Part shown: piece by piece, positions 36,620 through 47,145 of the stretch | Numbering within the stretch: position 1 is the first letter of the stretch | Layout: each line of letters opens with the position of its first letter | NCBI RefSeq assembly: GCF_014529535.1 | Contig: NC_050736.1 | Coordinates: forward strand, 1,736,001-1,800,000 | Origin: Bradysia coprophila | Taxonomy: Eukaryota; Arthropoda; Insecta; Diptera; Sciaridae | Direction: 5' to 3' | Length of the DNA stretch: 64,000 nucleotides | Notes under the pieces: model-generated | The model's database searches: none | Told to the model about the DNA's origin: nothing | What the model saw: the letters and a program-made list of their open reading frames with translations, nothing else | Position numbers and translations under genes: made by a program

Positions 36620-39540
36620 TCAACTTAAATTTATTGAAATGATTTTTATATCGTCGTAAGGCTTGTCCGTTTTGGGATTGGTCTTTGAATTACAAATGTT
36701 TTGACACACTTCCATTCCTTTGATGACGCGACCGAACACCGTATGCTTATTGTCCAACCAAGGCTATAAATGAAGAACAAAATTCGTTGATAAAACTGTA
36801 ATTAAGCGAAAGGATAAATAAATTGTGGTTCACACTAACCGTGGGCAATACAGTTATAAAGAATTGACTTCCGTTTGTGTTTGCTCCTGCGTTCGCCATA
36901 CTAACGGTATATGGTCGATCATGTTTTAGCGTCGAAACGAACTCGTCCTTAAAATCTCCGCCCCAAATGGACGTGCCACCCGTGCCAGTTCCTACGATAA
37001 ATTCGATTAACAACACAAATCGAGAAAGAAAAATCGACAAAAACACCGCCAACCTGTAGGATCACCAGTTTGTATCATGAAACCTTTGATCACACGATGG
37101 AAAATGTGATTGTTGTAGTAACCATTCTTGCTGTGGACGCAGAAATTTTCCACGGTTTTCGGACATTCGGATGCGAATAGTTTCATGTGAATGTCTCCAT
37201 GAGTGGTGTGTATGGTTGCCGAATTGTAGATACGTTGGACACCTTTTAGGGGAAACAATTTGAACAGTTAATGATCAAGTTAGATGTTAGGTGAGTAGAA
37301 CACAACGACCAAATGCTTAGTCTATTAATATCAAATCTCAAAGTGACGACACAAGTACCTTCTTCTTAGGTGGATGGAGGCAATAGCAAAAATGAATAAA
37401 TTCTTAGATCATAATACGATTCCAAAGCATTAAAAGCAAAAACAAACCTTGTCCTTCAGGTACAGCAATAATGTCTTCTTTGGATGGTTTCTCGTTGAAC
37501 ACATCTCTGTCGATATCCTGTAAGTCTGATGGTAACCGTCTTGAGTACAAATAGAATCGCTGCTTTCTGAAAGGCACAAACGGCTGTGGAATTTCGTCAC
37601 AAAAATACTAATTTTAATTCACATTACTTGTATGCTGTGCAAAATATTGTTGGATCACTGCTCTGCGACTGAAGCGTTGGATTGTGTGACGCCTCTTGCT
37701 CGAGTGTTATTGCTGCCTTCGATCGTTTCGCTCGACCCTAAAATCAAATTTTACAGTCACGTCTACTTCACTGATAATGAAAAACTGGAAAGGGATGTCT
37801 CACCTGAAACAGTGCAACATGTAAAGGTCGCAAATTGTCGCCCTTTCCAATGATCTGAACGCATCGATTGGTTGTTATGTTGACCATTTTTACCCCGACC
37901 ATTGTTGAGTAAATTATAAAATGTCCGCTGCAGTCGAACACAATGTTCGAGTGAACCAAGGAATCTGATTTTTCTAGATCCCTTTCGTTAGCCATTCTGA
38001 AAACAATTATGTAAAATTAGGCTGCAACATTGTGAATAGGACGAGTGGTGGATTTCTACCTTCGTCCAAATTCCATGTTGGGAATCGCTTGATTCGTATG
38101 CTGCTTGTCGGAGTAACGGGCTAGGGTTTCATCGAATACACGAATCAGTTTGCCGCTGAGGAATGTGAAGACACGGACCTACAACGTATGGGCAATGGGC
38201 ACTATCAGTAAATTATTTACGATTAAAGACTATCAGGATAAAGCCATACTTTCCGGTCTGTAGAGAGAGTTGCAAATTTTTTCCCATCGTTCGAAAAGGC
38301 CAGGCCACTAACAATCGTCTTGCTTTTAGCGAATTCATACAAGCCTAGGAGTAAATTGTGAGAAAAAAAACGAAGAGACGACAAGATCTCAACTTCTTAC
38401 TCGTATCCAACTTTGATTCGAATGACACCAACTTCGATGGGAATTTATAGTCCTGTTTGGGACCAGTCCAGTACTCTAGAATTCCTGCTTGATCGACAGA
38501 GACAACCACATCAAATGTTACATTGTACCGTATCATACAAACGGGTTTCGTATGGAGTTTTTCAAGAACGTGTAGAGGAGTGCTGGTTCCTTGGCCATCG
38601 TAGATGTAAATCTTTGCCGAATCGTGGTCGGATCTGAAGAGAATTGTTTTTGTTCAATACAATAGATTTGAGCCAATTTTGTGAAATACTTACACAGCTA
38701 TGCTTGCAATGGCATCGCCTGCCGAATGTATCCACTCAGCGCACATTGGAATATAATCCAGTTTGATCATGTTTATCATATCAAAGTTGATGACATCAAA
38801 AACCTTCATACTTTTGTCGGCTGAAGCTGTGGCCAGATACGTTCCATTCGGATTTGTTGTTAGCGCATTGATCGGTTCTGTAAGAAAATTTTACATTTTA
38901 AGTAAATTTACCCAAAATTTGACACCGTTTGATGCACAAAGTCAACACTTACGCAAATGACTTCGGAAATGCTTGACAAATTCAATTCCCTCCTCCATTT
39001 TCTTCCAAAATTTGACGTGACCATCAATGCTAGCTGTTATAACGAAATCCGTTTTCGTCACCACGATATGAGTGATCACATCGCGATGCATGTAGCTCTT
39101 TTCGTAGCACTCTGAACTGGGCAGATTTTCCAAATAAAGTTTTTCGTAATGGAGCACTGAAATTGAACGATTTCCACTTCAGTGTTAAGAGTATTTTTCA
39201 ACACTAATTTATCGACAGACATACCCTTCTTCTTTTTGGCAGGAGCAGCAGCGGCTTCGGTAGGCATAGGACCAATCCATTCGTCATCGGATTCGGCCGG
39301 TTCTTCTGCATCATCGTTATGCTGTCTTTTTTTTGATGTACTTTCATCCGCCTTCTCATCAGGCTCTTTCGGATCATCGTCTGGTTGTATTTTTTTGGAC
39401 GTACTTTCATCCACCTTCTCATCAGGTTCTTTCGGCTCATCGTCATGCTGTTTTTTTGGAGATGTACTTTCCTCCACCATCTCATCAGGACTGTCTTCGC
39501 TGCTCGTGCTGGAACTATCTTCGGATTCACTTTCACTCAT
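36620..39540 (-). CDS. PPWD1: PPWD1, WD-repeat cyclophilin peptidyl-prolyl isomerase
   Basis: Twelve exons on the minus strand agree in phase: 39540-39225, 39156-38953, 38877-38694, 38633-38401, 38344-38250, 38178-38060, 37996-37804, 37737-37628, 37566-37448, 37242-37054, 36991-36840 and 36763-36620, giving 685 residues. The N-terminus is acidic ([11 protein letters not shown], three repeats of a [13 protein letters not shown] unit) and ends in [10 protein letters not shown] repeats follow ([40 protein letters not shown]). The C-terminal cyclophilin domain retains the catalytic and binding signatures [23 protein letters not shown] and the [13 protein letters not shown] motif. PPWD1 is known from the spliceosome. 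The length is slightly above the human protein because of the expanded acidic repeats. The ATG at 39540 was chosen because it opens the family-type acidic start. Confidence 0.95.
36630..36635 (-). promoter_or_regulatory. Candidate poly(A) signal inside the last PPWD1 codons
   Basis: Minus-strand AATAAA overlaps the codons just before the PPWD1 stop at 36620. If used, the 3' untranslated region would be only a few to some tens of bases, which would fit the 53-bp gap to the convergent CFAP53 stop. Confidence 0.4.
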
Positions 39541-40549
39541 TTTTCTGCTCTTCAAATTAGAATTTAGTCGGAAAAAGGTTGCTAAACGTTTTTTTTTATA
39601 AATCTCGCACAGCCCGCACAACTGTCAGTGTGTCAAACGGAATGTCATATTTCGAAAGGCTTCCATTCCAAACATGTCCATACGACCAGACATCATCAGT
39701 GGTATAGGATTTTATTGGTAACGTCTGGTATCGTATCGTCATCATCATCATCATTTGTATCATCGAAACTGAACTTGATAAATTGAACCGCTCAACGTGA
39801 ATAACTTCAGTTTGTTTTGGGTTGTCGGTGTTGTTTACAAGAAGTGTTAAAGCAAAGAACTTTAAATAACTGAGGAAAAGTGAGTCATATCCATTTGTTA
39901 TTGTTGTGAAATTGTGCATTTTCGTAAAATTGAATTCCTATCCATTGTAGAAGACGGACGGATGGCAATAATTTCGTAATGTTAAAAGAATTTTTGTGTA
40001 AATGAGTACGATAAGATAAACCAAGAATCATTCTGGTTGAATTTGAAAATTTTCTGCATTCCTTTCAATGCCATTTCTGAGAGTCTTATTAGGTCATGAT
40101 CAAAAATAGAAAGTTTTTCTGATTATGGCGAATTTTTCTCCTGAATATTTTGAGGCCAAGAATTATTTTGAGGCCAAGAATTATTTTTAAGGAAGTAAAT
40201 TTTGTGCTTTTTGTACCGGTTGCTCATGAAACATTAAGACTAATAACTGAAGAAATTTGTGTTATCATCTTAGAAATCCCCTAGACTTATCGTATTTTCG
40301 GAGAACACCGTAAATTGAGTCTTATCTTACACTATCAGTTGAAATTATATAAAAATCCATTATACGTGATGAAAATATTTGGTCATATTTATTGCAAATA
40401 TTATGTTAAAACCCCTCTACCTTCTTCAATTTGCTCAAAATATTTGAATTTTACCTAAATGCTTTATAATTATAAAAGTTTCAGTTTTACTGATCATTTT
40501 CAAATTTCTTTCAGTCTACGAGTAGTGCCGGAAAGACATTTACAACAAA
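39541..40549. promoter_or_regulatory. Divergent intergenic region between PPWD1 and rvt copy 1
   Basis: One kilobase between two divergent starts, so it should hold both promoters. A polypyrimidine tract with AG just before 40515 could be the acceptor of a 5' untranslated intron of the rvt gene. No core promoter motif was securely identified. Confidence 0.4.
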
Positions 40550-43381
40550 ATGAGTGCATCATTTCGAAGTATTGTGCAACAGGTGACGCAAGAGAAGCTC
40601 GAAGAACTCAAGGTTCAAAAGAACCTTATGACCAGCCATTTCCACCCAGTTCTGGAACAAATTAGCGCAGATCCTGCACGTCCCGAAAACGCTTTGCAGA
40701 TTCTGTTCGAGGCCATCAAGGAAATACCAGTCAAATATATCATCGATTCGACGTTGGTCGAAAACTTGAAGTATGTTCTCCAAAATTCAAAAGAGGATCC
40801 ATCAATCACCTCCGAATTGGTGACGGCATGGATCGAAAAAATGGAACAAGAAATTCGATTTGCATTAAGGAAATGCGAATATTCTTACCTCTATGGATCA
40901 TTGCTGAGTGAATGGCTCGAACTGGAAGAGAAGAAGCGGGCTAAGCTCGCACTTGCTGGCGATCAAGAAGGTTCCGACGCATCCACTGGTGTCGCAGACC
41001 GAGTTAACTCAAATAAAAAGGAGGCAACTGACAAGATAAAAGCTCTTATGTTTAAGGAAGTGTCTTTGGACGACTTTGATCCGGATAAATTTCGAAAGTT
41101 CCTGTCTGATGAATTGTTCAACTTTAAAGACAACGTCGACGGTCAAAGTGTCATGAAAGCAATTCGCAAGGAAACGCAAGATTACTTCGAAATCGAGAAT
41201 CACATCATATCTTCTTACGACGTGCAATGCTGTATTAAGGGATTGCGATCCGAGGAACTGCTTTCTTTGGAGAAAAAGGCAGCATTGAAAGAATTAAACG
41301 ACAATCCAGATGCTTTGGAAGAAGTCGCTTCATTATTAACGAATCGTTTGAGAAACCTGAACAGATGGGAATGGCCTTCCTCTTGCAAAATTATTAAAAT
41401 ACGACGAGGTCTGGCTGGAGAGTACAAACCTTTTCTAGATGAAGACATAATTACCGCACTTTTCTTGCAATACGTCGGAGTACGATGGGCATCTTATTTC
41501 AAAAGACAGTTTCTGTCGCTATACCATTCAAAGGCTTGGACGAGGACGCACTGTTTTGATTCGTCTATTGAGTCACAACGAAATAAATTTCACGAAGGGA
41601 CATTTTTATCTTGTCTTCCCGACTCTCTGACATCACAAGTGAACAAATTTCAAGATGAATATGCAAAAATTGAGGCCAGCGACGTTTGTGAAAATGAAGC
41701 ACCAGCAGTGACATCATACCATGCACCCACTGGTCAAGGTTTCACTTTTGGAAGTCAAGCAACTCAGGTCATGTCAACACTAGCGGTTGGAGGTCAAACA
41801 ACTCAAGCCATGTCAACACAAGCGTTTGGAAACCAAGCAACTCAAGCCTACTCAACACAAGCTTTTGGAAGCCAGGCCTATCCGAATATTCCTCAAAACG
41901 CTGCAGCGTTTCGACGAGGACAACCTATTCAATTATTTCCACCAGCTCCGAAAATTGACTTTAAACAATCTTTCCTTCATATACTCAAAACGGAAATTCG
42001 TTTAAATCAAGTAATTCGTCCGGAGAAACCTTTAATCGTTGTTCAAGCAGACTTGGAGTCATTTGGACCATCAGTTATCCATGACGCAGCTTTAACTGTA
42101 TTGGAGTACCTCGGAGTGCCAGCACAATGGATCGGATTTTTTAAGAAATTTCTTCAACCGAAAGTTTGCTTTCTTCAAGGTGAAACACCAAAGCCGATTG
42201 TTCGCGGAGTCCCGCCATCGCACGCTTTATCTTCACTTTTTGGAGAGTCTCTCCTGTTTCTACTCGACTTCCTTGTAAACCAGAAATGCAATGGCATGCG
42301 AATTTACAGAATTGCAGACGAATTTTGGTTCTGGAGCGATGTGCCAGAAAATGTGACAACAGCATGGGAGACAATGAATACATACGGAAAGATGGTTGGT
42401 CTGCAAATTAAAACGAATCGAAGCGGTTCGGTCTCTGTGTACTCGGATGAAATGTTGTCTAAAATGGAGACATCAACAAAGTCAACAGTGAGCGGTCCCA
42501 TTCCACTTCCGCAAAAAAATATCCACTGGGGATATCTGGAACTGCATTCAAATGGAATTTTTAAGATCGATCGAAAGGCCATCACAAAATTTCTGCTTGA
42601 GATGCAAGGCTTATTGGACAAATCGGATTGTGTCTTAGAATGGATTAACATTTTCAATAAGTACTTGGCCTTCTTCATTCGTAATTTTGGTAAAAGTGCT
42701 CTGGTGTCCGGAAGGCAGCACCTGGATCAAATAGTTTCGTCGCTGCGCATGATTTATGCCGGCCTTTTTGGTTCGGAAAATGGGAGTCCAGTTGAAAAGT
42801 TGAAAGATCGATTCGATAAACTCAGAACAGCCGATATAGTTGATGCATGGGTGTATTGGCCACTGGAAAAAGGAGGTTTGGGTTTGGTTAATCCATTCAT
42901 TGGAATTATGTCGTATCGAGAAACATACGTGGAAATCAATGACGAAGATCATTTCAAGAAGTTACCATTACAAGACAAAGACGTTTATGATGAGCTGAAA
43001 AAAGCCCATGAAAGAAAGTTTGGTAACAGCAGTTCTGGTGGTATTCCAATACAATTTGGACTTGTTCCCCATCATCAACCTAAATTACCTACTTGGACGG
43101 AATACTTAGCGAAAAGGGAGACAGAGCTTGTTTATTGGTGTCAACGATACCTTTATTTGCTTGAACGTCCTGCACCAAAAGTACCTACCGTATCGGAACG
43201 TTTCTATATTCTGGATTCGTCTAGTTCGGAAAGCGAAGCGGAAAGAAATTACATGATGTGGCTGTTCACCTATTACGAGACACAGTTGGTGCAACATTTC
43301 GGTAGCGTCAAGTTCATCAATTCCAAATTGCTTCCGATGAGTATGATTGCAAACATACAAAAAACAAAGGTGCAACATTAA
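40550..43381 (+). CDS. rvt: Domesticated reverse-transcriptase-related protein (rvt-like), intact
   Basis: A single uninterrupted exon of 943 codons. An N-terminal helical region (1-280) is followed by finger-like motifs (residues about 285-320, with DEDIITALFLQYVGVRW), a variable insert (about 365-465) and the palm: motif A VQADLESF with D501, motif B VRGVPPSHALSSLF at 551-564, motif C YRIADEFWFW with D590-E591 where RTs usually have D-D. A conserved C-terminal region includes WPLEKGGLGLVNPF. The large insert between finger and palm motifs and the FWFW after motif C recall the rvt class of cellular RT-related genes, known from fungi and a scattered set of other organisms. There is no endonuclease, RNase H, gag, LTR or poly(A)-tailed retroposon structure. 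The insert holds degenerate ATQxxSTQAFG repeats (residues 398-445). A broken paralog lies at 48071. Family assignment is from memory of motifs. Confidence 0.8.
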   Translation: MSASFRSIVQQVTQEKLEELKVQKNLMTSHFHPVLEQISADPARPENALQILFEAIKEIPVKYIIDSTLVENLKYVLQNSKEDPSITSELVTAWIEKMEQEIRFALRKCEYSYLYGSLLSEWLELEEKKRAKLALAGDQEGSDASTGVADRVNSNKKEATDKIKALMFKEVSLDDFDPDKFRKFLSDELFNFKDNVDGQSVMKAIRKETQDYFEIENHIISSYDVQCCIKGLRSEELLSLEKKAALKELNDNPDALEEVASLLTNRLRNLNRWEWPSSCKIIKIRRGLAGEYKPFLDEDIITALFLQYVGVRWASYFKRQFLSLYHSKAWTRTHCFDSSIESQRNKFHEGTFLSCLPDSLTSQVNKFQDEYAKIEASDVCENEAPAVTSYHAPTGQGFTFGSQATQVMSTLAVGGQTTQAMSTQAFGNQATQAYSTQAFGSQAYPNIPQNAAAFRRGQPIQLFPPAPKIDFKQSFLHILKTEIRLNQVIRPEKPLIVVQADLESFGPSVIHDAALTVLEYLGVPAQWIGFFKKFLQPKVCFLQGETPKPIVRGVPPSHALSSLFGESLLFLLDFLVNQKCNGMRIYRIADEFWFWSDVPENVTTAWETMNTYGKMVGLQIKTNRSGSVSVYSDEMLSKMETSTKSTVSGPIPLPQKNIHWGYLELHSNGIFKIDRKAITKFLLEMQGLLDKSDCVLEWINIFNKYLAFFIRNFGKSALVSGRQHLDQIVSSLRMIYAGLFGSENGSPVEKLKDRFDKLRTADIVDAWVYWPLEKGGLGLVNPFIGIMSYRETYVEINDEDHFKKLPLQDKDVYDELKKAHERKFGNSSSGGIPIQFGLVPHHQPKLPTWTEYLAKRETELVYWCQRYLYLLERPAPKVPTVSERFYILDSSSSESEAERNYMMWLFTYYETQLVQHFGSVKFINSKLLPMSMIANIQKTKVQH
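41741..41884 (+). repeat. Degenerate Gln/Thr/Ser-rich coding repeat in the rvt insert
   Basis: Three to four units of about 13 codons containing GxQATQxxSTQAFG. The region is absent from the paralog, so it expanded or was lost after the duplication. Confidence 0.85.
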
Positions 43382-43470
43382 AATAGTGTGCTACACTGTA
43401 GCAGCTACAGTTTTATTTAACTCGTTAAGATTGTTGAAATATTGAACGCTTTTAGATGTGACTTGACTAT

Positions 43471-43476
43471 AATAAA
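43471..43476 (+). promoter_or_regulatory. Poly(A) signal for rvt copy 1
   Basis: AATAAA 90 bp after the stop codon at 43381, in the sense orientation and before the convergent dehydrogenase gene. Confidence 0.6.
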
Positions 43477-43900
43477 ATGCAAATTTAAATTTTTGTTGCG
43501 AGGATTTTTTTTTTTAAGAGACGGGGGAGAATATCTAAACGTTAAAGGCAACGCACCTGGATAATTGACACAATTTGAAAGTAAGTTTATTGAGGACATT
43601 GTTGATTAAAGAGCTAATTAGCGCCAGCTGATGTTTGTCGTCCATCCTAAGTTTATTTTGATTCAAATCTGTCGGCATTTCTGACTTCAAAATTTAAGAA
43701 AACAAGAAATAATACTTTGTAAGCATCACGTTGCGTAGTCATATATTCACTGTTATTTTTCGGCCTACAATTACTATCAAACATCAACTTTGTACTTTTT
43801 GAGATACATCGACGTTACCAAAATTCTTTCGTACACTTCGAAATGTGGTACTTCACCAGTTGAAAGCTCAACTGAAAGAATTTGCATACAAAATTCTATG

Positions 43901-44877
43901 TTAACCATCGTATCCTCTAAATCCACCATCGAGTCGAATCGTGATACCGTTCAATAATGGATTCTCCACTATTGTTTCAACTAATTGAGCGTATTCACTA
44001 GGGTGTCCGAGCCGGTGTGGAAATACCACCGTTTCAGTCAGGAAGTCTTTGAAATCCTCTGACATATTACTAACACACATTAGTGTATCCATCAGGCCTG
44101 GAGCAATCCCAACGACCCGAATACCGTGCGAACTGAATTCTCTAGCTATCGGCAATGTCATACCAACAATTGCTGCATTTGCAGCTGAGTATGCTGCCTG
44201 TCCTCTTTGTCCGTCGTAGGCTGAATATGCCGATGTTGTAATAATGACTCCTGTGGCGAAATAGAATTTGTTGTAGCACCTATTCAAACAGTTTCTCGTA
44301 GTGTCTGTACATACCGCGCTGTCCATCACTATTCGGTTTGTTTTCAGCTATTAGTCCAGCCGATAAACGTATAACATTAAATGTTCCAATGGCGTTCACC
44401 TGTAATTCAATCATCTACGAATAACTCTCTCGGACAAGAGGCACAACTTGCAAACTCACTCTTATTGTGTCAGCAAAATCTTTAACCTGATGTGGACGGT
44501 TTTTATTGAAATTGTAGGTTTCAAATGCAATTGCAGTGCCGGCGCAATTAACACACACGTCTAGCCGGCCGAACTTCGATTTTGTCGTTTCAAGTGCTGC
44601 TGTGACATCTTCTTCTGAAGTTACGTCGGTTGGTACAAAGACAACGTTGTCACCACCTAAGTTTTCGGCTATGCTATGTCCGGCCGATGTTGGTAAATCA
44701 CATACAACTACTTTCGTGCCCGAACGCACTAATCTGTTAACCGTTGCTCTGCCTAGGCCGGAGGCACCTCCAGTAACTAAAGCTACGGCTTTCTGCGAAA
44801 ATTTGAAATCTTATTGTCGGTGTTCTGCTTAAACACTATTGTTATGGTGAATAGAAATTTCAGCTTACCTTTAGCAT
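43901..44877 (-). CDS. HSD17B10/scully-like short-chain dehydrogenase with degenerate active site
   Basis: Four exons on the minus strand fit in phase: 44877-44869, 44792-44460, 44399-44315 and 44250-43901, giving 258 residues, the usual length of type 2 3-hydroxyacyl-CoA dehydrogenase. The fold is clear: cofactor loop TGGASGLG (10-17), acidic VVCDLP, NCAG, VNAIGTFNVIRL with N116, and the family's LPIAREF, APGL, NPLLNG and IRLDGG blocks. The catalytic set is not intact. Tyr163 is present, but the lysine four residues on is Asn167 (AYSAAN instead of the usual AYSASK), and the serine 13 residues before the tyrosine is Ala150, with a serine one residue earlier. Family members act in mitochondria on short-chain acyl-CoA and steroids, and also serve as a structural subunit of mitochondrial RNase P. 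I infer a pseudoenzyme or specialised paralog. It lies between the two rvt copies and is convergent with the first. Confidence 0.85.
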
Positions 44878-45388
44878 AATTACACAGTTCTATGTCAACA
44901 GTATTTATTAATCGGAATAAGAATAATCGGAAGCAACAGAAGAGGTTATGTTAATTGCGGTACGATTATTGAAAGCGAAAATCAAGCTGTCAATTCTGTC
45001 AATTTTTGCTCTTATTCCACAATAAACCATATTTTGTGGGATTTTCAAATGACAAATGCTGATTGAAAAGAACGGAATCGGATCCGGTTGGAAGAATGTG
45101 TACGCACAGAAAACTCCAAGCCAGAACTATCCAACTACCAACTACTGAAATGGTCCCAAATACAAAGGAATTCATGAATGTCAAGTTTCAATGTAACACT
45201 CATTCATGTGTTATTCTAATGGTCCGTTGCCAATTCGTAACGTTAAAAACATCGAATGTCCTATTTCATTTCATACACAAAGCCCAATACAATATCTATG
45301 TTCAGATGCTTCACACATATACCACACTACACATTCAAGCTAGCATGCTAAAGAACATAAAAGCGTTCGAACTAAATATCATTTTGTC

Positions 45389-45460
45389 TGAACCCATGGC
45401 TTTGACGCTGAGCTCTCGACTCATAATCGTCCCGTGTTCGAATCCGCGGCTGGGCAAGAT
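45389..45460 (+). repeat. tRNA-like relic (CAT anticodon-like)
   Basis: GAGCTCTCGACTCATAATCG followed by CCCGTGTTCGAATCCGCGG and a GCTGGGCA end resembles the 3' two thirds of a tRNA with a CTCATAA anticodon-like loop. The 5' acceptor strand is missing and the T loop is one base too long, so it is a pseudogene or SINE head. Confidence 0.4.
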
Positions 45461-45518
45461 CACTTTGATGAACAGGATTTTCCTCTAATGTAATCAAATT
45501 GATCCCCTATGCAATACC

Positions 45519-45690
45519 CTCTCTAGCAAACAAACTGTCAGCTCTCTGTGTCAAATTCACACCTTATTGCTTTGTATTCTACAAACACTATTTTACATTT
45601 TGACTGACTACGTTGTAATGTACATGTAAATTCCAAAGGCGACTTGATTCTTTCACCACCTTAATAAAGGTAATTTGGTTGCTAGAGAGG
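45519..45690. mobile_element. MITE family B, copy 2
   Basis: CTCTCTAGCAAACAAACT at the left pairs with TTTGGTTGCTAGAGAG at the right, 172 bp. Shares the TTTTGACTGACTACG core with the other two copies. Confidence 0.85.
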
Positions 45691-45859
45691 GTAATGCTCT
45701 ATGGCATTCATGAATTCCTTTGATTCCAACGATAATTTTGGCTTGGATTTTTCATATTCTTCCAATTCAAATCCATCCTTCGCTATTAAAAATTAGATTC
45801 AAAATTTCCGTTCGGTTATCTATTTCTATAGCAAACAATTTGATAATTTAGTGTTGCAA

Positions 45860-45989
45860 CAACGCACTTCAAGCATGAGTGGTACTCTAAATAGGGTACT
45901 GAAACTGGATAGTTTGTCACACAACTGTAAAAAACCATGCTTTATTTTGGCAGTTGTTGACTTTGATCCCTTTTGCTTGAAGTGTGTTG
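45860..45989. mobile_element. MITE family A, copy 4
   Basis: CAACGCACTTCAAGCATGAG at the left and TTTTGCTTGAAGTGTGTTG at the right, 130 bp. Confidence 0.85.
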
Positions 45990-46050
45990 GTTTCTCACAA
46001 ATTAATACTGAAACGAAACGTTCATGTTGGTAAGTGTTGAGCTAATACCA

Positions 46051-46214
46051 TCTCTAGCAACCAAACTGCTTTTATTAAGGGGGTGAAACAATCAAGAAAC
46101 TTTTAGAATTTATTTTACAGCGTAGTCAGTCAAAATGTAGAATAGTGTTTGTAGAATACAAAGAAAGAAGGTGTGAATTTGACACAGAGAACTGAGAGTT
46201 TGTTTGCTAGAGAG
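46051..46214. mobile_element. MITE family B, copy 3 (inverted relative to copy 2)
   Basis: TCTCTAGCAACCAAACTGC at the left and GTTTGTTTGCTAGAGAG at the right, 164 bp, with the internal core in the opposite orientation to 45519-45690. Confidence 0.85.
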
Positions 46215-46789
46215 TGTATTGGCTGAGCTAAGAATTAAATTATGAAATTTTCTCGTATCTAGTTCTTGTGGTTAAATATTATTAAGTGATTCGGTTAGTT
46301 GCACTTTATCGAATTACTAGATGTTTTTTGGTGTCGTCGGAAATGTGTGACCAAAGCTTGAGAATTGAATTGACTTATCCATCATAAGAATTGAGTATCA
46401 TTCGAACTTACTAGAATAGAAGTTAATCCATCTCCGTGTTGCGATTTAACAAACTGGTTCGGTCACTCGACAATGCTTTACTGAGAAATGAAACAAGAAC
46501 AAAAAAGAACTACTGAATCTGTGAATCGATAATGAATTGACAATTCAGTTGGGACGGCGCATTCGGGACTCGACTCTAGCCAATAGAGATAATCTTGTAC
46601 ATTATTCTAACGTGAGGAGTCACATTCAATAATTCGAGCTAATTGCTATATCCGTTGGAATAGAGAACAATCAGTCTACTCAAAAATTCACACACTCGAC
46701 TTGTTTCAAAGACCAGTTTGTTATCCCGGTTTTAGGTGAGGAGTCACATTCGGAAACCCAACTGTATAAATGTTCTATTAACGCACTTC

Positions 46790-46937
46790 AAGCATGAGTG
46801 GTACTCTAAAAAGTATACTGAAACTGGACAGTGTGTCATACAACTGTGAAACAGTGTAAAACACCATTTCATACAAAATAGTACTCTATTTGGCAGCTGT
46901 CGACTATGATTTGATTACTTTTGCTTGAAAAGCGTTG
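46790..46937. mobile_element. MITE family A, copy 5
   Basis: AACGCACTTCAAGCATGAGT at the left and CTTTTGCTTGAAAAGCGTTG at the right, 148 bp; the right terminus has a one-base change. Confidence 0.85.
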
Positions 46938-47112
46938 TTTCTATACATTCAGTGAAGATTATATCTTAGTATCTTTCATTTTTCCTATCAGTGATGTATC
47001 AGACATTTACATGCTTTTGTTTTCCCTAGGGTCGAAAGTGGCTTATTATTCTGTAGCGTAGCTGTATTCAGCTATTCACCTAGTCGGTTGGCCTGTAGAG
47101 GCGCCACATTTT

Positions 47113-47145
47113 TCAATTTCACTTCAATTTCACTTCAATTTCACT
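47113..47145. repeat. Short tandem repeat CAATTTCACTT x3
   Basis: Three head-to-tail 11-bp units; no nearby feature explains it. Confidence 0.8.

Noticed and set aside
39182..39601. A 139-codon open frame on the plus strand.
   Set aside because: It is the antisense of the acidic, repeat-rich first exon of PPWD1; open only because of that composition.
40550..43381. Reading the RT-related gene as an active retrotransposon or as telomerase reverse transcriptase.
   Set aside because: No endonuclease, integrase, RNase H, gag, LTR or tailed ends flank it, and the TERT-specific motif order is not seen. The paralog was interrupted by an unrelated transposon.
45389..45460. A functional tRNA-Met or tRNA-Ile gene.
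   Set aside because: The 5' acceptor strand is missing and the T loop has the wrong length.
45063..45488. A 141-codon plus-strand frame.
   Set aside because: Mixed composition, no domain, and its end runs into the tRNA-like relic.
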